NCBI GenBank assembly: GCA_019359015.1
Contig: JAHHID010000038.1
Location: 1 to 64,000, forward strand
DNA from: Spirirestis rafaelensis WJT71-NPBG6
Lineage (GTDB): Bacteria; Cyanobacteriota; Cyanobacteriia; Cyanobacteriales; Nostocaceae
Direction of reading: 5' to 3'
DNA length: 64,000 nt
Position numbers and translations under genes: made by a program. The notes beneath the pieces are model-generated. The model was not told where the DNA came from. It worked only from the letters and a program-made list of their open reading frames with translations, and did no database searches. Below are positions 17,317-26,089 of the stretch, piece after piece (within the stretch, counting starts at the first letter, position 1; each line of letters begins with the position of its first letter).

Positions 17317-19080
17317 ATGCCTAGCGAAGTTAAAGAAAGCCTTTATTTATGTCGTCCGCATTTAGAATTCCCTAGCGGACAAGGTTGGGAAGAAGCTCCT
17401 CTGGAGTTAATTAAAGATTTGCTACAAATCACTGTAGAAGAAAGTCTCCATTTACCAGCTATGTTTACGCTGGTGGTACACAATAGTTATATTCCCACTA
17501 ATGACCGTCCGGAGCATAAACCTCAGCGACATGAAAAGTATTTTGAAATTGGGAAAAAGCTGCGGTTAGGTTTTGTTTCTAGTACTACCCAAGATAGGAA
17601 TTTTAAGAACGAGAATGATAATTTTCTAATTGAAGGTGAAATTACAGGAATTGAGGTTCACTTTAATGAGAAGTCTGAAGCTCCTATTGTAATTCGTGGT
17701 TATGATATTTCACATCGCTTACATAGAGGTCGCCATAATCGTTCATTTTTAAATGAAACTGATAGCGACATCGTGCGGAAAATTGCTAAAGAAGTAGGAC
17801 TAAAAGCTGATCAAAAAAATGTACAGGATAGTGGTGAGCCGCATGAGTATGTCTTTCAAGAAAACCAAACTAATATGGAGTTTTTGCGAGAACGAGCGGC
17901 TCGTATAGGATTTGAGTTATTTGTTCAGGGTAACGAAATATATTTTCGCAAACCAGATAGTCAGGAAACTCTTGAAGAACTGAAATGGTTAGTTAATATT
18001 AGTAGTTTTAGTACTCGCATGACCAGTGCTGAACAGGTGAGCGCTGTCGAGGTACGTAGTTGGGACTACACGGAAAAAAAATTAATTACTTCTACAGCTC
18101 GGTCAGAAAAGGTCATAACAAAGACTGGTAGTGAGCCAGGGAGCAGCACCAGTAACAAATTCAATCTTAACCAATCGCCGAAAATGACTGTTGTAGACCA
18201 ACCTGTGTTCACTGCTAAACAAGCAGAAAAGATGGCACAGGCTTTGTGTGATGAATTGGGAGGAGAGTTTATTTATGCAGATGCGAAAGCCGAAGGTAAT
18301 CCTAAAATTCGTCCCGGACGGATTATAAAACTGTCTGGTTTAGGCGATCGCACAAACGGTAACTACTACGTTACCGAAACCCGCCATTTCTACAATCAAA
18401 GAATTTATACCACAGAATTCAGCGTCCGGGGGCTACGTGCTGGGAGCTTGTTGACAACTCTAACGCCACCAACTCACCTACAACCCGGTCAAACTTTCTT
18501 GGTTGGAATTGTTACCGATAATAAAGACCCCAAGGGCTGGGGTAGAGTCAAGGTCAAATTTCCCACCCTTACCGAAGACCATGCAAGTAATTGGGCAAGG
18601 GTTGTAGCGCCTGGAGCCGCCAACGGACGGGGTTTTGATTGTTTGCCAGAAGTCAACGATGAAGTTTTAGTCGGCTTTGAGCATGGTGATATCCACCGTC
18701 CCTACGTCATTGGTGGTGTGTGGAACGGTAAGGATGCACCACCAGAAAAGGTGGATGACTCGATCCAACGCGGTAAAGTGCGGTTACGCACCTTTAAAAC
18801 TCGCACCGGACATACCCTCCAGTTTGTGGAAGAAGATAAAGGTGGCAGTAAAACTGGTGTGCGCGTTGAAACTGCTGGCGGTCATAAAATATATTTAAAT
18901 GATAGTGATGCTTGCGTGGAAATTGAAACTAATGGCGGTCATAAAGTAACGATGAGCGATCGCGATAAGTCGATTTGCGTAAATTCCACAGGTAACTTGT
19001 CATTAAAAGCGCAAGGAAATATTGAGATTAAAGCTAACGGTACAATTACTGTTAACGGTGCGATGATTTACCTCAACTAA
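17317..19080 (+). CDS. VgrG-like spike protein (gp27-gp5 fusion, Afp8 role)
   Basis: The 587-residue product begins with a late-control-D/gp27-like region containing VIRGYDISHRLHRGRHNRSF and NMEFLRERAARIGFELFVQG. At about 385-470 it has the gp5-like OB fold: GIVTDNKDPKGWGRVKVKFP, then WARVVAPGAANGRGFDCLPE and VNDEVLVGFEHGD. The last 70 residues repeat G-GHK motifs (TAGGHKIYLND, TNGGHKVTM) and end in a needle-like beta region (GNIEIKANGTITVN). No extra effector domain is attached. The PAAR gene begins ten bases after the stop. Trimeric spikes of this kind pierce the target membrane under the tube. Confidence 0.95.
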   Translation: MPSEVKESLYLCRPHLEFPSGQGWEEAPLELIKDLLQITVEESLHLPAMFTLVVHNSYIPTNDRPEHKPQRHEKYFEIGKKLRLGFVSSTTQDRNFKNENDNFLIEGEITGIEVHFNEKSEAPIVIRGYDISHRLHRGRHNRSFLNETDSDIVRKIAKEVGLKADQKNVQDSGEPHEYVFQENQTNMEFLRERAARIGFELFVQGNEIYFRKPDSQETLEELKWLVNISSFSTRMTSAEQVSAVEVRSWDYTEKKLITSTARSEKVITKTGSEPGSSTSNKFNLNQSPKMTVVDQPVFTAKQAEKMAQALCDELGGEFIYADAKAEGNPKIRPGRIIKLSGLGDRTNGNYYVTETRHFYNQRIYTTEFSVRGLRAGSLLTTLTPPTHLQPGQTFLVGIVTDNKDPKGWGRVKVKFPTLTEDHASNWARVVAPGAANGRGFDCLPEVNDEVLVGFEHGDIHRPYVIGGVWNGKDAPPEKVDDSIQRGKVRLRTFKTRTGHTLQFVEEDKGGSKTGVRVETAGGHKIYLNDSDACVEIETNGGHKVTMSDRDKSICVNSTGNLSLKAQGNIEIKANGTITVNGAMIYLN

Positions 19081-19090
19081 GGAGTTGTCT

Positions 19091-19576
19091 ATGCCTGGTA
19101 GACCTGCTGCTCGTGTCGGAGATATGACCGCTCATGGTAGCCCCTTATCCGTGGGACCCGGTAGCCTAAACGTGATGATTGGTAAAAAACCAGCTTGGCG
19201 CGGTATCTCCGCAGCCCAAGCCGCGCTGTTAGCTCAAACTTTCGCTAAGGGTGTGGAGGATATTGCCAAAGCCCAGGCAAAAGCTACCGCAGCTGCTGGA
19301 ACCCCAGCTGCACCCGCAGCTACTGCAAACCTCGCTAAAACTATTACTGAAGCAGCACAGAACATGGCTAAACTAATGGCTAGTTTCACGGCTGACATTC
19401 ACACCTGTCCTGTGGTGAAAGTTGTAGTTCCCGATGGTGCAGGTGTCGTGATTGATGGTAGCCAAACGGTTTTGATCAACGGTCTTGCAGCTTGTCGGAT
19501 GGGCGATACCATTCAAGAAACCACAAGTGTAAACAAAATTGTTGCAGGTGAGTTCACAGTCTTAGTAGGTGGATGA
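19091..19576 (+). CDS. PAAR-type spike tip protein with an alanine-rich insertion
   Basis: AAGGAG at 19079-19084 sets the start at ATG 19091, giving 161 residues; a TTG six bases earlier is less likely. PAAR elements are at both ends: RPAARVGDMTAHGSPLSVGP at the start, then HTCPVVKVVVPDGAGVVIDG, INGLAACRMGDTI and the final VLVGG. Between them, residues about 38-100 form an Ala-rich, helical insertion (KAQAKATAAAGTPAAPAATA) that ordinary PAAR proteins lack. PAAR proteins sharpen the spike and often carry cargo; the insertion might be a cargo-docking arm, which is inference. Confidence 0.9.
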   Translation: MPGRPAARVGDMTAHGSPLSVGPGSLNVMIGKKPAWRGISAAQAALLAQTFAKGVEDIAKAQAKATAAAGTPAAPAATANLAKTITEAAQNMAKLMASFTADIHTCPVVKVVVPDGAGVVIDGSQTVLINGLAACRMGDTIQETTSVNKIVAGEFTVLVGG

Positions 19577-19807
19577 TACCATTTTGGATTGGGAGCAATG
19601 CGATTTTGTGACGCGAGACGCTTGTAGCACCTGCGTTGCTGGAAGTTGCTCGACATCAGACCTGCCTTGAAAATAAAACGGTTGGTAGCGGTTAGGAAAA
19701 TCAAGAAGATAATAGAATGCATTGGCACAATGTTGAGTGCTACTGTAGATCAGAATTTCAAACAGAAGCAAAAAAGGTGTCACTAGACAACGGCGAAAAG
19801 AGTTTTT

Positions 19808-21145
19808 TTAATTTGGTGCGGTCGAAGTCTGTGCTTCGAGAGTCACCTTGTAACCAAGCTGTTCCAATCGAGAACGCATCTGTTTGAGCAGATGCTGTTT
19901 TTGAGGGTGATTGAGATGATTAACCCCCAAATCTTTATAGGGTTGACCTGAAGACAACATATGAAAGACAGCAGTTAAAATCCGATGAGCCACAGCGACA
20001 ATAGCTCTTTTCCTACCTCGTCGTGCCTTAAGACGTTGATAGACTACTGCTAAGTAGGTGTGTTTGCATCTACTGGCGGCGTTGGCAGCTTGAATCAAAG
20101 CACTGCGTAACCAACTGTTACCTTGTCCAGTTCTCCCAGAAAATTGTTTTCCTGCACTCTCATTGTTTCCTGGACAGACCCTTGCCCATCTAGCCAAGTG
20201 TGCGGCAGAAGGAAAACGAGCCATGTCGATGCCAATCTCAGCCAGTAACACTTCAGCAGTATTACGTGCTACGCCGGGAATCGTATCCAGCAGACTCACT
20301 GCTGCTTCCCAAGACAAAGGGCAATTATCCGGTGAAATTTCTAGAGCAGAGGATAGAGAATCAGAGGGCGTAGGCGATTTTGAGTTGTTTTGAGTAGTGG
20401 TTTGGGCTTGGATATGTTCTGTAATCTGGGTATCAAAAATCGCTATTTGCTCTTTGAGAAAGTCTAAATGAATTAGATGTTGAGCAATTAAAAAGCGATG
20501 ATGTTCCCTGATTCTTCCGGTAAGTGCTTGCTCTAATTGTTGGCGTTTGTTCCTCAAAGAAGCTTTCGCCAATTCTGCTAGCACTTTTTCATTATCCTGC
20601 CCATCGACAATTGCCGCTAGTATTTGCCGTGCAGAAACACCTGTAATATCTGTAACAACACAGGCGAGTTTGATGTTTGCCCACTCCAATGTTTTCTGCA
20701 AGCGGTTGACCACCGCCGCCCTTTCTTGTACCAAGTTGGTGCGCTGACGGGTTAAATCTCGCAAGTCTCGCTGTGGCAAGGGTGGAATAAAACTACCTCG
20801 CAGTAAACCATGACGCAACAGTTCTGCTATCCACTGTGCATCTAGTACATCAGTTTTGCGTCCAGGGACATTCTTCATGTGTTGGGCGTTGACAACCAAA
20901 ACTTCAAAGCCTGATTCCAATAGGTTATATACAGGCTTCCAGTATTCTCCTGTACTTTCCATTGCCAACTGTTGAATGTTTTGGCTATGAAGCCAGTCAG
21001 ATAGTTCTAGCAGTCCTGCCGTTATCGTACTGAAACTACGGCTAACTATGTTAACTTTACCTTTAACTCCAGGAGTCATGCAGCAGGCAACTACTGTTTT
21101 TTTGTGAACATCTAATCCAGCACAGTGAGTGTAGGTGACTTCCAT
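19808..21145 (-). CDS. IS110-family DEDD transposase
   Basis: The 445-residue protein has the N-terminal RuvC-like DEDD domain (CAGLDVHKKTVVACC, then QLAMESTGEYWKPVYNLLES and GRKTDVLDAQWIAELLRHG) and the C-terminal Transposase_20 region with IPGVARNTAEVLLAEIG and the serine-containing FSGRTGQGNSWLRSALIQAA. The frame is uninterrupted and full length. GGAGGTG lies six bases before the ATG at 21145. The element sits between the PAAR gene and the immunity-type gene, so it has separated the first effector from the spike block without visibly breaking a gene. Confidence 0.93.
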   Translation of the reverse strand: MEVTYTHCAGLDVHKKTVVACCMTPGVKGKVNIVSRSFSTITAGLLELSDWLHSQNIQQLAMESTGEYWKPVYNLLESGFEVLVVNAQHMKNVPGRKTDVLDAQWIAELLRHGLLRGSFIPPLPQRDLRDLTRQRTNLVQERAAVVNRLQKTLEWANIKLACVVTDITGVSARQILAAIVDGQDNEKVLAELAKASLRNKRQQLEQALTGRIREHHRFLIAQHLIHLDFLKEQIAIFDTQITEHIQAQTTTQNNSKSPTPSDSLSSALEISPDNCPLSWEAAVSLLDTIPGVARNTAEVLLAEIGIDMARFPSAAHLARWARVCPGNNESAGKQFSGRTGQGNSWLRSALIQAANAASRCKHTYLAVVYQRLKARRGRKRAIVAVAHRILTAVFHMLSSGQPYKDLGVNHLNHPQKQHLLKQMRSRLEQLGYKVTLEAQTSTAPN

Positions 21146-21149
21146 TTTT

Positions 21150-21390
21150 CACCTCCATTGATATTGTCACAGCTGGCGTGATGTCCTTTCAAAAATGATT
21201 CTGCCTTACGTGTTTCCCACTCTGCTTAGGGGTATCACATTTCCTTGTGCCACTGGACATCTAGGTCTGTCTCTTGCTCAGGCTCGCAGCACTACTGTCA
21301 TTCCGACCTTTGTACCAACTGCTTGAGTAAAATGTATCACATTTTCATTGTTCCTTGTGAGTGCAGCTCATGGAGTCTCTTGCAAAAGTG
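21150..21390 (-). ncRNA. Candidate IS110 bridge RNA region
   Basis: Members of the IS110 group proper encode a structured bridge RNA upstream of the transposase that pairs with donor and target DNA. Here the leader is noncoding, less AT-rich than the flanks, and holds two copies of a TATCACATTT...CCTTGTG block (about 21234 and 21332 on the plus strand). I could not fold it, so the exact RNA ends and loops are not defined. Confidence 0.35.
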
Positions 21391-21462
21391 TTTTTAAATC
21401 TTATGCAAAGACACTACACTTTGCATTGTTATAAGACTGAACTCATTTAATAAGTAAGATAT

Positions 21463-21915
21463 TTATGTATTAGGTAAAAGTCTTTGTTCGATCTTTTCAG
21501 TAATTACAACAAATTCTTTCCACCAGGATTGTTCAACTATTGGATGATTATGTTTTTCCGCTTCAGACATTATTGTACGAAAGTAACGGAGCATAAGACG
21601 CTCAAAAGCTGGAATACTCATTTGAACTTCACCAAGAGGATTGTAAACTTCTACTCCTTCCAAAGGTTCTTCACCCGGATCTAGCTCATCAGTAGGATAT
21701 CGAAATCCAGTGCCGTCAATTCCAACTCCCTCTTGATCCCTAACTCCGGAAGCAACATACAATAAATCACTCCAGCTAAAAAAGTTAAGTGAACTCGTTA
21801 AAATTAGTAACTCTTTAGGTTCTGAAATTTGAGTTATTAATTTTAGGGAACTTACACTGCTAGGAGTTCCAAGAGAAATACTATCTACTAATGAATCTTT
21901 AATCAGATTACTCAT
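21463..21915 (-). CDS. Probable immunity protein for the upstream DUF4157 toxin
   Basis: The 150-residue acidic product starts 5 bases after the stop of the 1342-residue DUF4157 protein, on the same strand. I recognise no family; visible features are the GVRDQEGVGIDGTGFRYP centre, the PLGEVQMSIPAFERLMLRYF segment and a C-terminal helix rich in Glu and Trp (EQSWWKEFVVITEKIEQR). There is no signal peptide or membrane segment, so it would be cytosolic, as expected for an inhibitor of a nuclease-type toxin. The immunity call rests on position, size and charge alone. Confidence 0.5.
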   Translation of the reverse strand: MSNLIKDSLVDSISLGTPSSVSSLKLITQISEPKELLILTSSLNFFSWSDLLYVASGVRDQEGVGIDGTGFRYPTDELDPGEEPLEGVEVYNPLGEVQMSIPAFERLMLRYFRTIMSEAEKHNHPIVEQSWWKEFVVITEKIEQRLLPNT

Positions 21916-21920
21916 GATGC

Positions 21921-24900
21921 TTAAAAATTTGGGAAGAAAGTGTCAACTTTATTTGGGCGGTAGAATCCGCGGATATTTATTCCCTTTCCATTTCCTTCAA
22001 AAGATCCTCCATCTTTTGGGAATTCCTTACGCTTAATCGCGTCATCAGCGGCTGCATTTCCAATATCCTTCCATTTATCTGGATTGTTTGCAAGATCTTT
22101 GATCACTGTTTTAAGTTTTGCCTTTCCTATAGAAAGCGTTGGAGGCTGTTTAATTTTCCCCGCAGCATCTTTTTGGTAAAGCTTGTACTCATAACGTACA
22201 ACATCCGGATTACTAGGATCTGGAATTTCTGAAACAACTTCACCTTTACCATTCAATTCGTTCAAAAATGTAGCTTGGTCATGACAACCTTTGATTTCAC
22301 CTTTAACAATTCCATCATTTTGCAGGAGATGGTTAATCGTGTCTTGGGTTACTCCCTCATAGTTCTTGAAGAAATCGGAACCGTAGTGTTTTAGCGCTTC
22401 ACTACCATACTTTTCAGTCAAAAATTTTACTTTCTCTGAACTACTAAGCTGACTTACAAAATCCTGGATTTCGCTTGGAGTCAGATCTTTTAATAATTTG
22501 TTAACCACATCAGGAGTTAAATCGTCAACCAACTTATTTGCACGTTCTTCCCCTAATTCAACAATGAGTCGATCCGCATTAGTCTTACTACCTAGCTTTG
22601 CTTCACCTGGTTTGACTTCACCTGGTTTGACTTCACCTGGTTTGACTTCACCTGGTTTGACTTCACCTGGTTTGACTTCACCTGGTTTGACTTCACCTGC
22701 TGGGACTTTTCCTGGTTTTCCAAGACCCTTAAGAACTCTACCCATGATGAACATGAGAGCGAATGTTAACACCCCTTCAGTGATTTTTTCTGCTTGTTGT
22801 TCTGGAGTAAGATTCAAATTCTCCCCAGTTAGAATACTTCGATTAAGCGCTCCCTCAAGAATTGGCGAAACCCCAACAGTATCCAACAGGGAAACAAACG
22901 GTATAGCAACGCCAGCAGCAAGATAGATGTACCAAGGCGGGTCGTCCACACCAGCAGCATGTAACGCTTGTGCAAATTCTTTACAGCGGTTGATAAAGGA
23001 TGTAACGAAGCCGTAAACCAGGAAGCCCAGACCGACGAGCGCAGCAACTCCTGCTATTCCTATGGCTGCTACTATCCCTTCTGGAAGCAGAAGAATGACT
23101 AGAGCTACAACAGCGACAAAAATCGCCAGTCCCTCTAAAACCTTTAAGATTCCTTCCCCAATTCCCTTAAGCACTTGGAGCCATTTAGGATCGGATGCTT
23201 TTGCCGCTGCCGTCTGAGCCACTTGAGCCAAGTCACCTGGCGCTTTACTTTCTACGTCTTTATTCGATTTGATGCCTTCATCGACTTTGCTACGAATCTC
23301 GCTATGAACTTTCTGCTGCTGTTGAACCCATCCCTGCTTGGCTTCATCAATTTTCTGCTGAATTCCTTCACCAAATTGGCTAATCAATTGTTGATTAGCG
23401 TTCTTACTACCAGTAATGGCTTGTTGTGTTTGTTGATCTGTCTGTCCTGGAACTTGGGTTAAACCAGTATTCAAAGAACTTACAGCCTTATTTGCCTCAC
23501 CTGTAACCTTTTGCTTTAAATTATCCAGGTGACTAGAGACAGAACCTCCTAGCTGATTCAAGCTGCTATGGGCACTACTAACCTGTGAAGAAAGTGCTGT
23601 TCCCAACTGCATCCGTGCTTGTTGGAATGGTTCCTTTGTCTCTTGAACAAATTTATCAACCGCTTTGTTATCAATTTTTTTATTTTTAGGAACTTGATTC
23701 AGTTTCTCAACAACTTGATGTGCTCCTTTGTCAAGCTGATTGAGGCTAGCAACTTTGAATTGGCTCACTTGAGTTGCTGCGGTCTTTCCAGATTTTTTGG
23801 CTGCCACTGCTGCTGAATTACCAGCTTGCTTAATTCCTGAGATAGAACTTGACTTTAAATTTTCAAAAGATGAAAGCGCTTTTGTTTGCAGCGCATCTAT
23901 CTTCTGCAATTGCTGAGTAATTTGGGTAACTATCTGATTAGTTGTAGCTTTAGTATTATCTCGGATGGCTTTTTCAACTTGCGAGGTATTATTTCCCACA
24001 CCAGCCGCTAATTTTTGTCCAGCCGTTCGAAATTCTTGAGCAGCCTTTTGCGCCGATTCTCTTGCGTCTTTAGCTAACGATTGTCCCCGTGGGGTTAACT
24101 TGCTCACCACTTCGGCAGCAGCTTGCCCAGTAGCCTGACGTGCAGCAGTTTTTTCCTCTGGTTTACTGCCAGAGCGATCGCCCTGCTGCTTAGCGATCGC
24201 ATTGACTCGTGCAGCCGATTCCGCTGTTGAAGTGCTGGCACGAGTAGCCTCAGTTTGTCCTGTCTGCTCCACCTGCTTGGCTTCATTCTCAGCAGTAGTG
24301 TTTGCTGTTTTGCGCTTAGTTTCTACATCCTGCTGTAGTGCATTCAACGCACGAGTAGCTTCAGCTTGTGTACTTGTCTTGTGGTTCTCAATTTGCCCTT
24401 TCAAGGCAGCTTTAGTAGCGCTAAAGGTTTGTTGAACCCCAGCTTTTTTAGCTTCAATTTCCCCAGTAAGGGCTTGAATTTTGCCTTGAGTTGTTGCCTC
24501 GATTGCCTTGACCTGTGTCTCTGTTTGTTGTAGCAAGAGATTTCGCTGAGCTTCAACTGTTTGAGCCAGTACAGCTTTCTCTGCCTCCTTTGTTTGCATA
24601 ATTTGCTGAGCAGCCTGAGCAAGATCGGGTGACTCAGGCATAGCTGGTTGCGGAATCTGAAGCAGTTCTTGTGGTGGTTCAGCCTCAGCAATGCCCTCTG
24701 AGGATTGATCACTTCCTTTATCTAAATGGGCTGAGTCTCCAGCGACTTCAGGAATGGGTTGGTGCAGGTCAGCAACTTCAGACGGCTTTTCATGGGCATA
24801 AACATCTGCCAACTCATTTGCTACCTCTCCATGATGAGGGTCGTTGGAGGGTTCAGCCCCGATAGTTAGTTCATTACCTAGGTTGGAAGTGTTCTCCGAT

Positions 24901-25949
24901 GTAGAGTTACTGGAGTGAGTTGCTTCTGAATATGCCTGATTAAGTGGTGTGCTATCAGCTACTACTGGTAATGCAGGTAAACTTGGCTGAACCGATGAAA
25001 CGTCCTGTTTCAAATCTACTGGATGAGCTGGCTCAGTCCTAAGAAAACTACTTGGGTGCGCCTTATTCGGTAAGGCATTTGTTACTTCAGTCCCTATTTC
25101 AGGTTGATCTGCTTTGGCGTTGGTCACAGACTGGTCAAACTTCTGTGCTTGTGACTCACTATCGAGTTTGCGATGCACTCCACTCGTCTGATGTACCACA
25201 TGGGTCAACTCATGCGTTGTCAACTCATTGTTCCCCGGTGACTTAAGCGCCCCAAAGTAAACATCCTTCCCATTGGTAAACGCCTGCGCCCCCAACTCAT
25301 TATTCATCTGGATTGCAGCACCATCTGTATGCACCCGTACCTGACTAAAGTCAGTCCCAAAGCGCGGCTCCATAAAGCTATGCACTTCATTCGCCAGTGG
25401 GCTTCCTCCACCTTTACTGCTGGTTAGCTGTCTCTCTAGACTACTGCCAGCCTGTAAACTTCCATCGGTAGCGCGTTGCAGTAAAGGCTTGGTTTGTACT
25501 TCATCTAATAAAATATTTCTTTGGATAGATATATTTATGAATTTATTTTGTAAACTTTCTTCCTCCTCTGACATCGCCTCCCGTTGCACAGCAGAATCAG
25601 ACATTGACATGACTCGATTTGCAATTATATCGGCTTCCTGCTCATACTTGTCGCCTGGTTCTCCAAACGTCAGCTTTGCCTGTGGGCGACGCAACGATAT
25701 GCGACTAATGTCGTGACCAAGGGGCTTTTCTTTGATGGCTGGTAATTCCAAGGATTGCTCACCAGCAGGCTGCGCTTGTTGAAGGTCGGTTGAAACTTCA
25801 GTTACAGCTGGGATTGGAGGATTATTTGTTAGTAAACCAAAACTGGGTGTTGGGTTTGCCAGTGTGGGAGTATTTGGTGAGACAAGCGATGGACTGGCAA
25901 CAGTTGATGTCCCTTTATGCTGACGCTTGTCCATTGTGCGATCGCTCAT
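21921..25949 (-). CDS. Giant DUF4157 CIS effector with EndoU-like C-terminal toxin
   Basis: The 1342-residue product opens with a DUF4157 module (about 75-260) in which RFGTDFSQVRVHTDGAAIQM leads to the HELTH metal-binding motif near 245. DUF4157 proteins are a characteristic cargo class of extracellular CIS. Residues about 430-930 are a long Gln/Lys/Glu-rich helical region, followed by hydrophobic segments (about 936-975 and 1000-1075) suited to membrane passage. Six KPGEV/A units (about 1083-1113) link to the C-terminal domain. The last 130 residues (KGCHDQATFLNEL near 1218, ending IRGFYRPNKVDTFFPNF) resemble bacterial EndoU RNase toxins, but I see only one clear catalytic-type histidine. 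The next gene is a candidate immunity gene. Confidence 0.78.
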   Translation of the reverse strand: MSDRTMDKRQHKGTSTVASPSLVSPNTPTLANPTPSFGLLTNNPPIPAVTEVSTDLQQAQPAGEQSLELPAIKEKPLGHDISRISLRRPQAKLTFGEPGDKYEQEADIIANRVMSMSDSAVQREAMSEEEESLQNKFINISIQRNILLDEVQTKPLLQRATDGSLQAGSSLERQLTSSKGGGSPLANEVHSFMEPRFGTDFSQVRVHTDGAAIQMNNELGAQAFTNGKDVYFGALKSPGNNELTTHELTHVVHQTSGVHRKLDSESQAQKFDQSVTNAKADQPEIGTEVTNALPNKAHPSSFLRTEPAHPVDLKQDVSSVQPSLPALPVVADSTPLNQAYSEATHSSNSTSENTSNLGNELTIGAEPSNDPHHGEVANELADVYAHEKPSEVADLHQPIPEVAGDSAHLDKGSDQSSEGIAEAEPPQELLQIPQPAMPESPDLAQAAQQIMQTKEAEKAVLAQTVEAQRNLLLQQTETQVKAIEATTQGKIQALTGEIEAKKAGVQQTFSATKAALKGQIENHKTSTQAEATRALNALQQDVETKRKTANTTAENEAKQVEQTGQTEATRASTSTAESAARVNAIAKQQGDRSGSKPEEKTAARQATGQAAAEVVSKLTPRGQSLAKDARESAQKAAQEFRTAGQKLAAGVGNNTSQVEKAIRDNTKATTNQIVTQITQQLQKIDALQTKALSSFENLKSSSISGIKQAGNSAAVAAKKSGKTAATQVSQFKVASLNQLDKGAHQVVEKLNQVPKNKKIDNKAVDKFVQETKEPFQQARMQLGTALSSQVSSAHSSLNQLGGSVSSHLDNLKQKVTGEANKAVSSLNTGLTQVPGQTDQQTQQAITGSKNANQQLISQFGEGIQQKIDEAKQGWVQQQQKVHSEIRSKVDEGIKSNKDVESKAPGDLAQVAQTAAAKASDPKWLQVLKGIGEGILKVLEGLAIFVAVVALVILLLPEGIVAAIGIAGVAALVGLGFLVYGFVTSFINRCKEFAQALHAAGVDDPPWYIYLAAGVAIPFVSLLDTVGVSPILEGALNRSILTGENLNLTPEQQAEKITEGVLTFALMFIMGRVLKGLGKPGKVPAGEVKPGEVKPGEVKPGEVKPGEVKPGEVKPGEAKLGSKTNADRLIVELGEERANKLVDDLTPDVVNKLLKDLTPSEIQDFVSQLSSSEKVKFLTEKYGSEALKHYGSDFFKNYEGVTQDTINHLLQNDGIVKGEIKGCHDQATFLNELNGKGEVVSEIPDPSNPDVVRYEYKLYQKDAAGKIKQPPTLSIGKAKLKTVIKDLANNPDKWKDIGNAAADDAIKRKEFPKDGGSFEGNGKGINIRGFYRPNKVDTFFPNF
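22601..22700 (-). repeat. Six 15-bp tandem repeats encoding KPGE linkers
   Basis: Perfect 15-bp units with the core CCTGGTTTGACTTCA start at 22606, 22621, 22636, 22651, 22666 and 22681, with a degenerate unit after. They encode a flexible Lys-Pro-Gly-Glu-Val linker at the junction of the membrane-segment region and the toxin domain of the DUF4157 protein. Such junction repeats are prone to slippage and could help exchange C-terminal toxin modules. Confidence 0.9.
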
Positions 25950-26089
25950 TTCCCCCAGTCTCCCTATGATTTGGCTATATTGCTACTTTCAAGCCATAGC
26001 TAGCTGCATAAATGCTATATCTTGTCAATATTCCGGAATAATCTACTAAAGTCAAAATTTAGGAAATGCCCCAGAGCGATCACTAATTT

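Larger units (their letters stand above)
19740..21400 (-). mobile_element. IS110-family insertion sequence (approximate limits)
   Basis: IS110 elements lack clear terminal inverted repeats, so the ends cannot be fixed by eye. The transposase occupies 19808-21145. Upstream of it about 250 noncoding bases (21146-21400) belong to the element by analogy with the family, which carries its guide RNA there. The left limit is between the PAAR stop (19576) and 19807; that 230-base gap holds no recognisable gene. Confidence 0.6.

Noticed and set aside
22498-22926. Plus-strand frame with LTSPG repeats
   Set aside because: It is the antisense of the KPGEV linker of the DUF4157 effector.
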